A DNA stretch of 21,313 nt from Anaerolineales bacterium UBA2200 (GTDB lineage: Bacteria; Chloroflexota; Anaerolineae; UBA2200), in NCBI GenBank assembly GCA_002327925.1, contig DCVA01000027.1, positions 1 through 21,313 of the forward strand, written 5' to 3'. Below are positions 7,080 to 15,253 of this stretch, in pieces (the stretch's first letter is position 1; every line of letters starts with the position of its first letter). The translations under genes and the position numbers were made by a program. The notes beneath the pieces are model-generated. The model searched no databases. It saw only the letters and a program-made list of their open reading frames with translations, and was not told where the DNA came from.

Positions 7080-7586
7080 GTGAGGATTCTCGACCATGGT
7101 CCGGTAGGGGCGATACGTCGCAATCACGCTCTGGAGCACGCCACGATCCATGTGCTGACCGAGCGCAGTCCGGGCGTGCGCCTGGTTGGGCGCAGCGACT
7201 GGGGCGGTTTCAACCTCTACGGCTCGCTGGAGACAGCTCTCGTGGAGGAGGCGGTCGCCGTTGCTCTGGCACGCCTGAAAGGTGGAGACAATACTCTGGC
7301 CGTGCATCCGCAGTGCGGCACCAATCTGGCGACCGGGGCGATCCTGGCATGGCTGGCCTCTTCAGCAGCACTCAGTGGACGATGGCGCTCCCGTCTGGCG
7401 AAATCGCTTCAGCTCGTGGCTGGAGTGGGAGCAGCCTTCGTGCTGGCACGACCTCTGGGCGCGAGGGTGCAGCGCGACGTCACGACAGACGGCGACGTGT
7501 CGCAGCTGGAGGTCAGCCGCGTGCTGCGACTGCAGCGGGGAGCCGTGATCCTGCACAGGGTGGTAACCAACCAGGGACACGCATGA
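7080..7586 (+). CDS. DUF6391-type protein
   Basis: A 168-residue protein starting at GTG 7080, with AAGGGAG seven bases upstream. The N-terminal RRNHALEHATIHVL (13-26), with His16, Glu19, His20 and His24, is typical of DUF6391, known mainly from cyanobacteria and Chloroflexota. The segments HPQCGTNLATGAI and GFNLYG also fit. Two hydrophobic stretches (about 105-124 and 132-150) suggest membrane contact. The clustered His/Glu residues look like a metal site, but no function is established. The last bases overlap holA as ATGA, so the two are translationally coupled. Confidence 0.75.
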   Translation: MRILDHGPVGAIRRNHALEHATIHVLTERSPGVRLVGRSDWGGFNLYGSLETALVEEAVAVALARLKGGDNTLAVHPQCGTNLATGAILAWLASSAALSGRWRSRLAKSLQLVAGVGAAFVLARPLGARVQRDVTTDGDVSQLEVSRVLRLQRGAVILHRVVTNQGHA

Positions 7587-8596
7587 TTCACGTTCTTCAC
7601 GGTGAGGATGAGTTCACTCGCTCGGAAGAGCTGGCCAGATTAAGGGCCGGTCTGGGAGATTCCACCACGTCCAGTCTCAATACCACGATCCTGGAGGGAC
7701 GCACGCTCAACTACGCTGACCTGGTCGGGGCCTGCGAGGCGTTACCCTTCATGGCGAGCACGAGACTGGTCATTGTGGAGGACTTTTGGGCACGATTCGA
7801 GCCGCCCGAGGGGGTCAAGGGGCGCGGAAGGGGCTCTCGAGTTTCCGAGTCCGATCAGAAACTCATCGAGAGTGTGCAAAAGTACCTCCCGACGCTGCCA
7901 GAAACCACGGACCTGGTCTTCTCGGAGGGGCGTCGGCTGAAACAGTCGAATCCTGTATTCCCGGCTCTGTCCGGCGGCGAGGGCAAGGCGGAGCTGAAGG
8001 AGTTCGCTGTGCCGAAAGCCTACGAGCTGGTGCGCTGGATCGAGCAGCGAACGAAAACCAAGGGTGGGGCTATCGCTCCCCCCGCAGCTCAGGAGTTGGC
8101 TCGCCTCGTTGGAGGCGAGCTCCGGCAGTTGGATCACGAGCTGGACAAACTTCTGGCCTCTGTGAACTATTCGCGGATCGTGGGCGTCAACGACGTGCAC
8201 GGCATCGTCAGCGCCACGCAGGTGGATAGCATCTTCGCCCTGGTAGATGCCATCGGGATGCGCCAGAGGCAAAAGGCGATGCGTGCTTTGCACAGTCTGC
8301 TCGACTCGGGGGCTGCGCCTCAGTATCTGCTGAGCATGATCGAGCGCCAGTTTCGTATCCTGCTGCAGATCAAGGAGATGCACGCCCGTGGGGTGAGCAC
8401 GGCCGAGATGCAGCGAATTCTCGGTGTCTGGCACAGCTGGGTTATGGACAAGAACCTGGGCCAGGCGCGCAATTTCAGCCAGGCCGAGTTGTTGTCCATC
8501 TTCTCGCGTCTGGCAGACGTGGAACAGGAGACCAAGACCGGCGTGATCGATGAGCGTCTGGCGCTCGACGTTCTGGTGACCGAACTGGCCAGTTGA
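7583..8596 (+). CDS. holA: DNA polymerase III delta subunit
   Basis: A 337-residue clamp-loader subunit. Delta opens the beta sliding clamp in the replisome. The start IHVLHGEDEFTRSEELARLR, then EALPFMASTRLVIVEDF, then PETTDLVFSEGRRLKQSNP, are typical HolA segments of the N-terminal AAA-like region. The C-terminal half has the usual VGGELRQLDHELDKLL, FALVDAIGMRQRQKAMRAL, LLSMIERQFRILLQIKE and DERLALDVLVTEL. Length matches the usual 320-350. ATG 7583 overlaps the preceding stop (ATGA), and nothing upstream in this frame resembles HolA. A charged stretch with GRGRGSR (around residue 80) looks like a local insertion. Confidence 0.93.
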   Translation: MIHVLHGEDEFTRSEELARLRAGLGDSTTSSLNTTILEGRTLNYADLVGACEALPFMASTRLVIVEDFWARFEPPEGVKGRGRGSRVSESDQKLIESVQKYLPTLPETTDLVFSEGRRLKQSNPVFPALSGGEGKAELKEFAVPKAYELVRWIEQRTKTKGGAIAPPAAQELARLVGGELRQLDHELDKLLASVNYSRIVGVNDVHGIVSATQVDSIFALVDAIGMRQRQKAMRALHSLLDSGAAPQYLLSMIERQFRILLQIKEMHARGVSTAEMQRILGVWHSWVMDKNLGQARNFSQAELLSIFSRLADVEQETKTGVIDERLALDVLVTELAS

Positions 8597-8621
8597 GCAG
8601 CACGTCGAGCCCTGGAGCGCG

Positions 8622-8652
8622 GAGGCAGGATCCTGGCCCATGGGCCGTTGCC
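8622..8652. other. Palindrome/hairpin between holA and the dipeptidase
   Basis: GGCCCATGGGCC is a 12-base perfect palindrome, flanked by AGGCA and TGCCT that also pair. No T-run follows it. It may be a weak terminator or an operator next to the dipeptidase promoter. Confidence 0.3.
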
Positions 8653-8675
8653 TGGCGCCGTGTCGGGGCTATTCT
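8648..8675 (+). promoter_or_regulatory. Possible dipeptidase promoter
   Basis: TTGCCT (8648-8653), a 16-base spacer and TATTCT (8670-8675). The predicted transcript start lies about 15 bases before ATG 8697. The -35 box overlaps the palindrome. Confidence 0.4.
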
Positions 8676-8696
8676 TGAACCCTGAGGGCAGGTGGG

Positions 8697-9674
8697 ATGA
8701 GTCCGCAAGACTTGCATAGAGATAGCATCGTTTTTGATGGCCATTGCGATACTCTGCTGGAAATACTGGACGGAAGACGTCCATTCGGGGAGCGCTCTAC
8801 CAAGGGACACATCGACCTGCCGCGGTTGCGCGAAGGTGGTGTGACCGCGCAGGTGTTCGCCGTGTACCTTGAGGACAAGTTCCTGCCGGCGAGCGCGGTA
8901 AAGCAAACGCTGCGCATTCTGGACGTGCTCTTTCGTGAGCTTCAGGCTCATCCGGATGACTTCGCGTTGGCCACATGCGCTGCGGACATAGAAGCGGCAA
9001 AGGCAAGCGGCAAGGTGGCAGCTGTGATCGGAATCGAAGGTGCTGAGGCGCTGGAAGGGGACCTGGGAGTGCTCAGGATGCTCTACCGGCTCGGCGTTCG
9101 TCTGCTGACCGTCACCTGGAGCCGCCGCAATCAGGCCGCGGATGGTGGTTACGAAATGCGCACGGGAGGTGGACTCACCGAGTTCGGGGTGAAGCTGGTG
9201 CAAGAGTGCAATCAGCTTGGCATCATCCTGGACATCTCTCACCTGGCACCGGCCGGCGTCAGAGACGTTCTGGAGCTTTGTCGGCAGCCGGTGGTAGCAT
9301 CTCACAGCAACTCGCGCGCCCTGTGCTCGCACTGGCGAGGACTCGATGATGAGCAATTACGCGCGCTCGCCGCGACCGGGGGAGTCGCGGGGGTGACCTT
9401 CGTTCCGGCTTTTCTTGCTGATGACCGCAAGGAAGCCAATCTGGAGAGATTGCTCGACCACGTGGATCACATGGCGGGCGTAGCAGGGATTGACCACGTG
9501 GGATTGGGATCGGATTTTGACGGCTTTCACCCGCCGGCGCCGAAGGGGCTGGAGGATGTCACACGGCTGCCAGCGATCACCGAGGGACTGGTCAGACGCG
9601 GTTATTCCGACGATGACGTGCGCAAAGTGCTTGGCGGCAACTGGCTGCGCGTGCTTCGCCAGGTGGCAGGGTAG
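8697..9674 (+). CDS. Membrane dipeptidase-type peptidase (family M19)
   Basis: A 325-residue zinc dipeptidase of the renal dipeptidase family, which hydrolyses a range of dipeptides (including L-D types in some members). The metal ligands can be placed: His16 and Asp18 (GHCDT), Glu114 (GIEGAE), His182 (DISH) and His203 (SHSN). The GSDFDG motif (Asp273) and the ending NWLRVL are also conserved. There is no signal peptide, so it is likely cytoplasmic, unlike the animal enzyme. ATG 8697 follows AGGTGGG closely. The DUF3048 lipoprotein gene begins 35 bases downstream and may be co-transcribed. The substrate in vivo is unknown. Confidence 0.93.
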   Translation: MSPQDLHRDSIVFDGHCDTLLEILDGRRPFGERSTKGHIDLPRLREGGVTAQVFAVYLEDKFLPASAVKQTLRILDVLFRELQAHPDDFALATCAADIEAAKASGKVAAVIGIEGAEALEGDLGVLRMLYRLGVRLLTVTWSRRNQAADGGYEMRTGGGLTEFGVKLVQECNQLGIILDISHLAPAGVRDVLELCRQPVVASHSNSRALCSHWRGLDDEQLRALAATGGVAGVTFVPAFLADDRKEANLERLLDHVDHMAGVAGIDHVGLGSDFDGFHPPAPKGLEDVTRLPAITEGLVRRGYSDDDVRKVLGGNWLRVLRQVAG

Positions 9675-9709
9675 AGCGACCAGGACACAGTCTGCGAAAC
9701 GGAGGCTAA

Positions 9710-10975
9710 GTGAATCAACGGATGAGTGGGTACACAACCTGCGAGCAGTCGGTCCGGAAAATAGAATCACGGATCCGATCACACAGCAATGCCATGCGCG
9801 CCCGCCGCGCGGATCACGAGTGTCGGGGCCGGCAACTCTTGTTTCTGGTTTCGGCAGTTGCAGCGACGTTCGTGATGGTGGCTTGCAGTTCCGGTTCGGA
9901 ATCGCAGGTGCCCGCCACCCGCACACCCAAGCCGACATTCACCACTGTGCCGTCAACACCCTTGCCTGTGTTTTCGGCGACACCAAGCTGCACTGCCACT
10001 CCACACCTCACATCGACGCCGGCTCCCACGCCCACCGCGACCGCCAACCCGTATTTCAACCCCCTCACTGGCGAGACAGTGTCGGATCCGGCGGTTCTAC
10101 AGAGGAGGCCGCTGCTTGTGCGAATCGGCAATGATGCGGAAGTGCGGCCACAGTCGGGACTGTCAATGGCCGACATGGTGTGGGAAGAGGCTATGGACGG
10201 CTGGACCATCACCCGGTTGACGGCGGTGGTATGGAGCAGAGATCCGGAGGTGCTCAAGCCGGTCCGCAGCGCACGCCTGTTCACGATTGAGCTGGGCTAC
10301 ATGTTCGATGGCGCACTGGTTCACTCTGGAGCGAACGACTCGGTGCGCTGGCTGCTCTCTCAGTCAACCCTGGTTGATTTGGATGAGTACTTCCATCCTG
10401 CACCCTACTCATGGCTGCAGCCAGAGGGCAAATGGCTGGAGTACCCCTGGATGGGACGCGTGGCCACCGGCGCCAAGAAACTGCGCGACTACCTCAAGAA
10501 GATAGGCAAAGAAAAGGCAGTTCAACTGGACGGCTTCACCTTCTCTGAGGAGCGGCCACAGGGTGAGGCGGCAACATACGTTGAGATACCCTACCCCAAA
10601 CGCGCACTGGTTGAGTTCCGTTATGACGCAACGAGCCATCTCTACATGCGCTGGGTGAGGGGCGAGCCTCACGTGGATGCGCTGACGAATGAGCAATTGG
10701 CGGCCTCCAACATTATGGTGCTCTACGCCACCTATCAGGAGACCGATGTCAAGGACGTCAACGGCGTGGCCACCTTCAATATCGTTTCGACCGGAGAAGG
10801 CAGAGCGCAGATCTTTCGGGACGGGGTGGCGGTCGAATGCAAGTGGATCAGGCCCACACGCGAGGCGTTCGTTCGCTTTGTCCACCTGGATGGGTCTCCC
10901 GTGCCTCTGCGCGTGGGGCAGAGCTGGGTAGAGGTTGTCCCTCCGGACTACCAGGTTACGTTCGAGGCCGAGTAA
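9710..10975 (+). CDS. DUF3048 (YerB-like) lipoprotein
   Basis: A 421-residue protein starting at GTG 9710, with GGAGG (9701-9705) four bases ahead. A downstream ATG at 9794 would give a more normal short signal peptide. The hydrophobic stretch LLFLVSAVAATFVMVA is followed by Cys59, a probable lipobox, and then a Thr/Pro-rich linker (about 65-112). The DUF3048 region follows: RPLLVRIGND, RPQSGLSMADMVWEEAMDG, VLKPVRSAR and GALVHSGAND. In relatives these lie in a domain of unknown function on the outer face of the cell. A conserved C-terminal part (about 315-421) fits the second DUF3048 domain. A terminator follows. Confidence 0.88.
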   Translation: MNQRMSGYTTCEQSVRKIESRIRSHSNAMRARRADHECRGRQLLFLVSAVAATFVMVACSSGSESQVPATRTPKPTFTTVPSTPLPVFSATPSCTATPHLTSTPAPTPTATANPYFNPLTGETVSDPAVLQRRPLLVRIGNDAEVRPQSGLSMADMVWEEAMDGWTITRLTAVVWSRDPEVLKPVRSARLFTIELGYMFDGALVHSGANDSVRWLLSQSTLVDLDEYFHPAPYSWLQPEGKWLEYPWMGRVATGAKKLRDYLKKIGKEKAVQLDGFTFSEERPQGEAATYVEIPYPKRALVEFRYDATSHLYMRWVRGEPHVDALTNEQLAASNIMVLYATYQETDVKDVNGVATFNIVSTGEGRAQIFRDGVAVECKWIRPTREAFVRFVHLDGSPVPLRVGQSWVEVVPPDYQVTFEAE

Positions 10976-10993
10976 CCCGGCCGTGTCGTCGAT

Positions 10994-11030
10994 GACGCAG
11001 AGACAGGGCGCAACTCTTCCCTGCGTCTTT
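10994..11030 (+). terminator. Terminator after the DUF3048 gene
   Basis: GACGCAG (10994-11000) pairs with CTGCGTC (11021-11027), followed by a short TTT. It lies between two converging genes. The T-run is weak and there is none on the minus strand. Confidence 0.5.
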
Positions 11031-11032
11031 GC

Positions 11033-12904
11033 CTAGTTCCAGATCCCCTCGATGGCACTTCCTTCCAGGCCGCTCAAGGGTTGGATGCCCAGCGCCTGAC
11101 AAAGAGTCGGTGCCAGGTCCAGGATCGAGACAGGGGAGATGGACTTTCCTGTGGCCAGCCTGCCTCCGGCGGCGAAGAACACGCCGTGCATCTCTGGCAG
11201 CGTCGCAACAAAGCCCTCCCCTGCGTAGGATGGGGCCGGGTTGAGACTCTCCTTCATGCCCAACACGCCAACCAACGTATAGCCGGGATTGGCCTGGGCG
11301 ACCACATCGCCTGCGTCCGGTGAGTCGAGGTGCAGTGTCTCCAGCTGCTCGCGTCTGAGCACGCGCGAAAAGACGGGCTGGCCGGTCTCGTCGGATGCGG
11401 CAACCAGAGTGGAGAGGATCTGCTCCTGGACCCCCGCATAATCCGCTGCCGCGACGATGCCTGTCTTCTCTCTGCCCTCCAGGCTGATGTAGATGTGAGC
11501 CATCCCCTGATGCGCGGCTGCCCAGGCCCTGCTCTTGCTCACATCGATCACTGTCGATTTACCGCCTCCGCTGGTGGTCAGGAGCTTGGCGCCGGCTAGG
11601 ATGGTGTTTACATTCACTGCAGTGTGTACCGCCGCGTAGCCGTTGGGCGAAACGACGAAGACGCTGGAACTGATGAGCCCTACCTGCGTGAGCAGTGCAC
11701 GTAGACCCTCATCGAGGATGGTGTGGGCGTCCTTTAGATGGGCTGCATACGTTTCCGCTTTCTCCGGTCCGTATCCATCCTGCCGCCCGTCGACCAGCAG
11801 GAAGACGCCTGCGTAGTCCGCAAGCAGGGTTCTGTTGGTGAGCAGGAGCTCGGGCGCATAGGTTCTGTAGACGAAGAGGGTCACATCGTCCATCCAGCGC
11901 TGCCTGAGCAGCGCCATCTCGACGTATTGCTCTGCGCTGATCCAGCCCGCGTGAAGGGCCTGGGCATCAGGAGGCGGCGGCGGGATGCCAAAATCGCGGT
12001 TGACGCTCTGTAGTAGTTCCTGAGGGCGTGCCTGGCTGTAGACCGCCTGGCTAGAGTACAGAGTCACAGTCGGCCCAGTTGAGGCCGTGAAGCAGCAGCT
12101 CACCCCGCTGTGCAGTCGCGGGCTCACGGTCATGGAGGCCCACTGGTTGAGACGAATCTCCGCATAACCGTTGGCCAGGTCGTGGTCATCGTCGACGAGG
12201 AGCACATCATAAGCGGCTTGCGCATCATCCTGAGAGTCGAGAGCCACCACACGAAACACGGAGGCGATGCCATCCGTGCTTGAGGTCAGGGTCAGCTGGG
12301 CTTCGCGAGGAGGACTGTATGAAGTCGGACCTCCCTGCCAGTCGACGATGTCCGTCAGGACCAAGGTATGCTGGGCACTGGGAATGTCACTCGACGCCGT
12401 CACTACCATCAGGTCGGCGAATTGCTGCGGATCCTCCAGCGTGGCCGTCGGCCAAAAGACAGTTGCGGTGCGTAGCCCACTGCGCATGGCGGTGCGCCAG
12501 ACAGGCTCCGTCTGACTGTCCTGACCTGACTGCACCCCGCCCGATAGCTGGGACAAAGCAGAGGGTAGCCCACTCCCGGCAGCCCGCTTGCCAGTGCTCA
12601 TTGCCCCAAAGCCGGTCAGGGAGAAGGCCGGATCCTCCGGTTGCAGGTGTTCGGCCTGAACCCCGCGATCCGCGAAAGCTGCCAGGTTCGGCATGGCGCC
12701 GTCTGCGATGTAACGGTTGATCCAGTCTGGCCGTGCACCCTCCCAGGCGAGAACCAGAGCGCTTGGGTCCGGTACGGGGGAGGGCGTCGGGTGCGGGCCA
12801 ACACCCGTCGGCGTTGCAGTGGGGGCTGCCTGACAGGAAGAGACCAGACTGGCGGCAAGCAAGATCGCGAAAAGTCGTCGGTTGTCCCGATGGGTCAAGA
12901 ACAT
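11033..12904 (-). CDS. Alkaline-phosphatase-superfamily lipoprotein, probably degenerate phosphodiesterase
   Basis: A 623-residue predicted lipoprotein: basic N-terminus, hydrophobic LFAILLAASLVSS and Cys24, then a Thr/Pro-rich linker. The rest looks like a type I phosphodiesterase/nucleotide pyrophosphatase: LVLAWEGARPDWI, PEDPAFSLTGFGAMSTG, FLLVDGRQDGYGP, VFVVSPNGYAAV and MHGVFFAAG, then LDLAPTLCQALGI. Relatives usually have IDGLRPD, D..GH..GP and SDHGM. Here these read WEGARPD, D..QD.YGP and SPNGY, so several metal ligands are replaced (Asp to Glu55, the DHG motif lost), while Thr97 and His573 may remain. A beta-rich insertion fills about 180-275. I start at ATG 12904, 7 bases after the sugar-binding gene's stop; ATG 12922, overlapping that gene, is possible. 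It may be a binding or regulatory pseudoenzyme. Confidence 0.75.
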   Translation of the reverse strand: MFLTHRDNRRLFAILLAASLVSSCQAAPTATPTGVGPHPTPSPVPDPSALVLAWEGARPDWINRYIADGAMPNLAAFADRGVQAEHLQPEDPAFSLTGFGAMSTGKRAAGSGLPSALSQLSGGVQSGQDSQTEPVWRTAMRSGLRTATVFWPTATLEDPQQFADLMVVTASSDIPSAQHTLVLTDIVDWQGGPTSYSPPREAQLTLTSSTDGIASVFRVVALDSQDDAQAAYDVLLVDDDHDLANGYAEIRLNQWASMTVSPRLHSGVSCCFTASTGPTVTLYSSQAVYSQARPQELLQSVNRDFGIPPPPPDAQALHAGWISAEQYVEMALLRQRWMDDVTLFVYRTYAPELLLTNRTLLADYAGVFLLVDGRQDGYGPEKAETYAAHLKDAHTILDEGLRALLTQVGLISSSVFVVSPNGYAAVHTAVNVNTILAGAKLLTTSGGGKSTVIDVSKSRAWAAAHQGMAHIYISLEGREKTGIVAAADYAGVQEQILSTLVAASDETGQPVFSRVLRREQLETLHLDSPDAGDVVAQANPGYTLVGVLGMKESLNPAPSYAGEGFVATLPEMHGVFFAAGGRLATGKSISPVSILDLAPTLCQALGIQPLSGLEGSAIEGIWN

Positions 12905-12911
12905 CGTTCTG

Positions 12912-14285
12912 TCACCGAGCATGGATCTCATCGGCGGCCGTGTCTGCCGCCAGCAGTGCGTCATCCGGAACCGCCTCTCCCAGGCAGACGGCTACGGCTG
13001 CCGTACTGAGTAACTCGTGAATCGCAGGTATCTCCGCGACCGCCGGATCGGTTTGGGCGTAGGCCATCATCTGAGAAACAGTGCGGAACTGCGGATTCTG
13101 CTCAAGGTAAGATGCCATGCCTTCTGCTTCGAGGGTGCTGCGGTGCAATGGCAGGGCGCCCGTGGCCAGCACCCATGCAATATCATTCTCCGGATCGCTG
13201 AACCAGTGGACGAATAGCCAGGAAGCCAGTTGCTGGCGGGGAGAAGTGCGCAAGATGCCCATCGTCAAACCCTGAACCAGGACCACAGGCTCGCCGGTGC
13301 CGTACGGTAGCGGGGCAACGTCCCAGGTAAACCGCGGCTTCTCGGTCCTGGGATTCAAAGCGGCCCTGGCATAGCTCGCCAGCTCGGCCGAGGAGTCGAA
13401 GGTGAACAGAATCTTCTCAGAGCCAAAGCCAAGCCGATCTGCCCCCTCCTCTTGCGAGTACGCAAGGCATCCATCCCGCCGCAGGTCGTCCAGGACGGAT
13501 AAGGCGGCGCGTGCCTGCGAGCTGTCTAGCGTGAACTCGTGCGAGGCGTCATCCAGGAGGCTGCCCCCAAGGCCTGCAATCCAGTTACTCACTTCAAAGC
13601 CGTCGCCATCAAACTCATAGCCCCAGGTGCCCGCTTTCTTGTCGCGCGCAGCATTGCAGAGTGTGCGGAACTCCTCCCAGTTTTCTGGAGGAGACTCGAT
13701 TTTGAGCTTCTTCAGCCAGGAGGCGTTGTAGAACATCACTTGCGCTTGTGGGTCAAAGAAGAGTCCCAGCGGCTGGCCTGAGTCAGGATCGAGGCATCCG
13801 CCGATGGCGATGGGCCACAGGTCCGACTGCTGTGTGAGAGTCAGGCCGTACGTGCCGCCATCGAGGTACTGCGCCAGAGGCGCGACAGAACCTGCCTCGG
13901 CCAGGAAGGCCATCTGGTCACACGAAGCGATGACGACATCGGGAGGGGTTCCAGCTGAGAATGCAGTGAGGACTTCGGCACGCAGGTCAGAGTGGTATTC
14001 AACCCGAGTGCGTATGAGCTGTGGGTTGGTGGCAGCAAAAGATGCCGCCAGGCGGCGCAGGGCCAATTCCCTCTCGCCGGTCAGCGAGTGCCAGATATGT
14101 ATCTCGCTCTCAGCCGGATCGGGTTCCCGAGGCGGGGTTTTCGTCGCAGACGCAGTTGATGTGGGCAGGATCGGCAGGGGCGACGGTACCGGCGTCTGCG
14201 ACGATGAGCAGGCACTGGACACGCCGAATAGCCACAAAGCTATCCAGATCAAGAATGAACGCCGAAGCCAACCAGAAGGAGACAT
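12912..14285 (-). CDS. ABC transporter substrate-binding lipoprotein (sugar type, family 1)
   Basis: A 457-residue extracytoplasmic solute-binding protein. The N-terminus has a hydrophobic stretch and a probable lipid-anchored Cys26, then a Ser/Thr/Pro linker to about 55. The mature part has the family-1 pattern: IHIWHSLTGERE, FSAGTPPDVVIASCDQMAFLAEAG, VMFYNASWLKK, PPENWEEFRTLCNAA and GLTMGILRTSPRQQLASWLFVHWFSDPE. Such proteins hand sugars or polyols to a permease pair, but no permease or ATPase gene lies next to it, so it is an orphan here. The ATG is only 8 bases after a TATAAT box with no Shine-Dalgarno site, suggesting a leaderless mRNA. The degenerate phosphodiesterase follows 7 bases after its stop, so the two lipoproteins are probably made together. 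Confidence 0.9.
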   Translation of the reverse strand: MSPSGWLRRSFLIWIALWLFGVSSACSSSQTPVPSPLPILPTSTASATKTPPREPDPAESEIHIWHSLTGERELALRRLAASFAATNPQLIRTRVEYHSDLRAEVLTAFSAGTPPDVVIASCDQMAFLAEAGSVAPLAQYLDGGTYGLTLTQQSDLWPIAIGGCLDPDSGQPLGLFFDPQAQVMFYNASWLKKLKIESPPENWEEFRTLCNAARDKKAGTWGYEFDGDGFEVSNWIAGLGGSLLDDASHEFTLDSSQARAALSVLDDLRRDGCLAYSQEEGADRLGFGSEKILFTFDSSAELASYARAALNPRTEKPRFTWDVAPLPYGTGEPVVLVQGLTMGILRTSPRQQLASWLFVHWFSDPENDIAWVLATGALPLHRSTLEAEGMASYLEQNPQFRTVSQMMAYAQTDPAVAEIPAIHELLSTAAVAVCLGEAVPDDALLAADTAADEIHAR

Positions 14286-14293
14286 CGGGCGGC

Positions 14294-14322
14294 ATTATAG
14301 GGCAGAAGATGGCGCTGGCCAA
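14294..14322 (-). promoter_or_regulatory. Promoter of the sugar-binding lipoprotein
   Basis: Minus-strand TTGGCC (14322-14317), a 17-base spacer and perfect TATAAT (14299-14294), 8 bases before ATG 14285. Transcription would start one or two bases before the ATG. Confidence 0.6.
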
Positions 14323-14332
14323 AGACCGCGAG

Positions 14333-14361
14333 TTGCCGCGAAAGAGAGGGCAGCGTAGAAT
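14333..14361 (+). promoter_or_regulatory. Promoter of the DUF1232 gene
   Basis: TTGCCG (14333-14338), a 17-base spacer and TAGAAT (14356-14361), divergent from the sugar-binding gene promoter. The leader is about 18 bases and carries AAGGAGG. Confidence 0.6.
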
Positions 14362-14386
14362 GGGGTCCTGTAAGGAGGCCGTACTG

Positions 14387-14779
14387 ATGAGCCAACCGAG
14401 TTCGTGGTCACAAATGATTGGACAGTTTCGCCTGGGCTGGAGGCTGCTGCACGACCCGCGCGTTCCCTGGTGGACCAAGCTGATTCCCATGGGAGCGGTA
14501 GTGTATCTTCTTCTGCCCACTGACATGATCCCTGACCTCTTCCTGGGCCTTGGGCAGTTGGATGACCTCGGGGTGCTCTTGTTGAGCTTGAAGGCGTTCG
14601 TTGCGCTCTGCCCCAGAGATGCTGTACTGCGCCACCAGGGTGGGGTGTCGATTGTGGAAGGGGTGGCGCGAAGCGTCGATGACGCGCCAACCGCCGATCC
14701 GCACATGGCAGGGTACCTGGATAGTGGTGCCCCGCAAGTCGTCGAAGGATCAGCAGTGGAGACCCAGGGGCAACATTGA
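14387..14779 (+). CDS. DUF1232 (YkvA-like) small membrane protein
   Basis: A 130-residue protein. The core PWWTKLIPMGAVVYLLLPTDMIPDLFLGLGQLDDLGVLLLSLKAF (about 27-71, given here as the region of interest) carries the DUF1232 hallmark DxIPD...G..DD: Asp46, Pro49-Asp50 and Asp59-Asp60. Two hydrophobic segments surround it. The family is widespread and its function is unknown. A strong AAGGAGG (14372-14378) lies 8 bases before ATG 14387. The ORF extends upstream but over the divergent promoters, so that part is not used. The C-terminal tail (about 85-130) is hydrophilic and not conserved in a way I recognise. Confidence 0.85.
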   Translation: MSQPSSWSQMIGQFRLGWRLLHDPRVPWWTKLIPMGAVVYLLLPTDMIPDLFLGLGQLDDLGVLLLSLKAFVALCPRDAVLRHQGGVSIVEGVARSVDDAPTADPHMAGYLDSGAPQVVEGSAVETQGQH

Positions 14780-14801
14780 GCACCTACCCTTCGGGGGCGA
14801 T

Positions 14802-14830
14802 TTGACAGAGCCAGCTTTTTATGGTATAGT
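14802..14830 (+). promoter_or_regulatory. Consensus promoter upstream of the thrS leader
   Basis: TTGACA (14802-14807), a 17-base spacer and TATAGT (14825-14830). It is the best promoter before the T-box region. The transcript would start near 14837. Confidence 0.7.
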
Positions 14831-14846
14831 GGTAGCGTAAGGCAAA

Positions 14847-14878
14847 GGAGCCCACGGAGCACTCCGCGGGCTTTGTTT
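14847..14878 (+). terminator. Terminator-like hairpin just after the thrS leader promoter
   Basis: AGCCC (14849-14853) pairs with GGGCT (14868-14872) and CGGAG (14855-14859) with CTCCG (14862-14866), followed by TTGTTTA. It lies about 10 bases after the predicted transcript start and before the T-box body. It may be a terminator for the DUF1232 gene, or an early attenuator. Confidence 0.5.
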
Positions 14879-14881
14879 ATC

Positions 14882-15145
14882 GGCTCGGACCAGGACGAGT
14901 AGCTGTTCGGCCGCGTCACAGGGAGAAGGGGTCATTGCCTGAGAGCCCCTTTGTCGCGAGGCAGTGAAAACCCCCTGGTAGCCGGCTCCAGAAAGGCGCA
15001 GGATCGTTTGCGGAGAGTATGGAGCCCCGGAGGCACCCGTTATCGGCCGTCACAAGTTGCAGTCCTGGGTGATTCCCACAGGGCTGACAAGTTGGGTGGA
15101 ACCGCGTGAGTTGACCTCTCGCCCCATGGGTGAGAGGTCTTTTTT
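14882..15145 (+). promoter_or_regulatory. T-box riboswitch leader of thrS
   Basis: The canonical T-box sequence GGGTGGAACCGCG (15094-15106) is present. After it, GACCTCTC (15113-15120) pairs with GAGAGGTC (15132-15139), followed by six T: the terminator helix. Upstream, a Stem I-like domain contains GACGAGTAG, a paired CATTGCCT/AGGCAGTG helix carrying a GAGAG bulge, and GTGAAAAC. In this class, uncharged tRNA pairs with the specifier loop and with the T-box bulge and stops termination, so thrS is raised when threonyl-tRNA is low. I could not place the Thr specifier codon with confidence. The region 14780-15253 holds no other gene. Confidence 0.88.
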
Positions 15146-15253
15146 GTCCCGTGGGGTTTGCGGCACGGCGCTTGCCGGAGTGAGATTGGGATAGTAAGAA
15201 CCGAGTTCAGCGATTTGGCGGCTCCCGCCATCGCACCAAGAAGGAGGCCAGGT

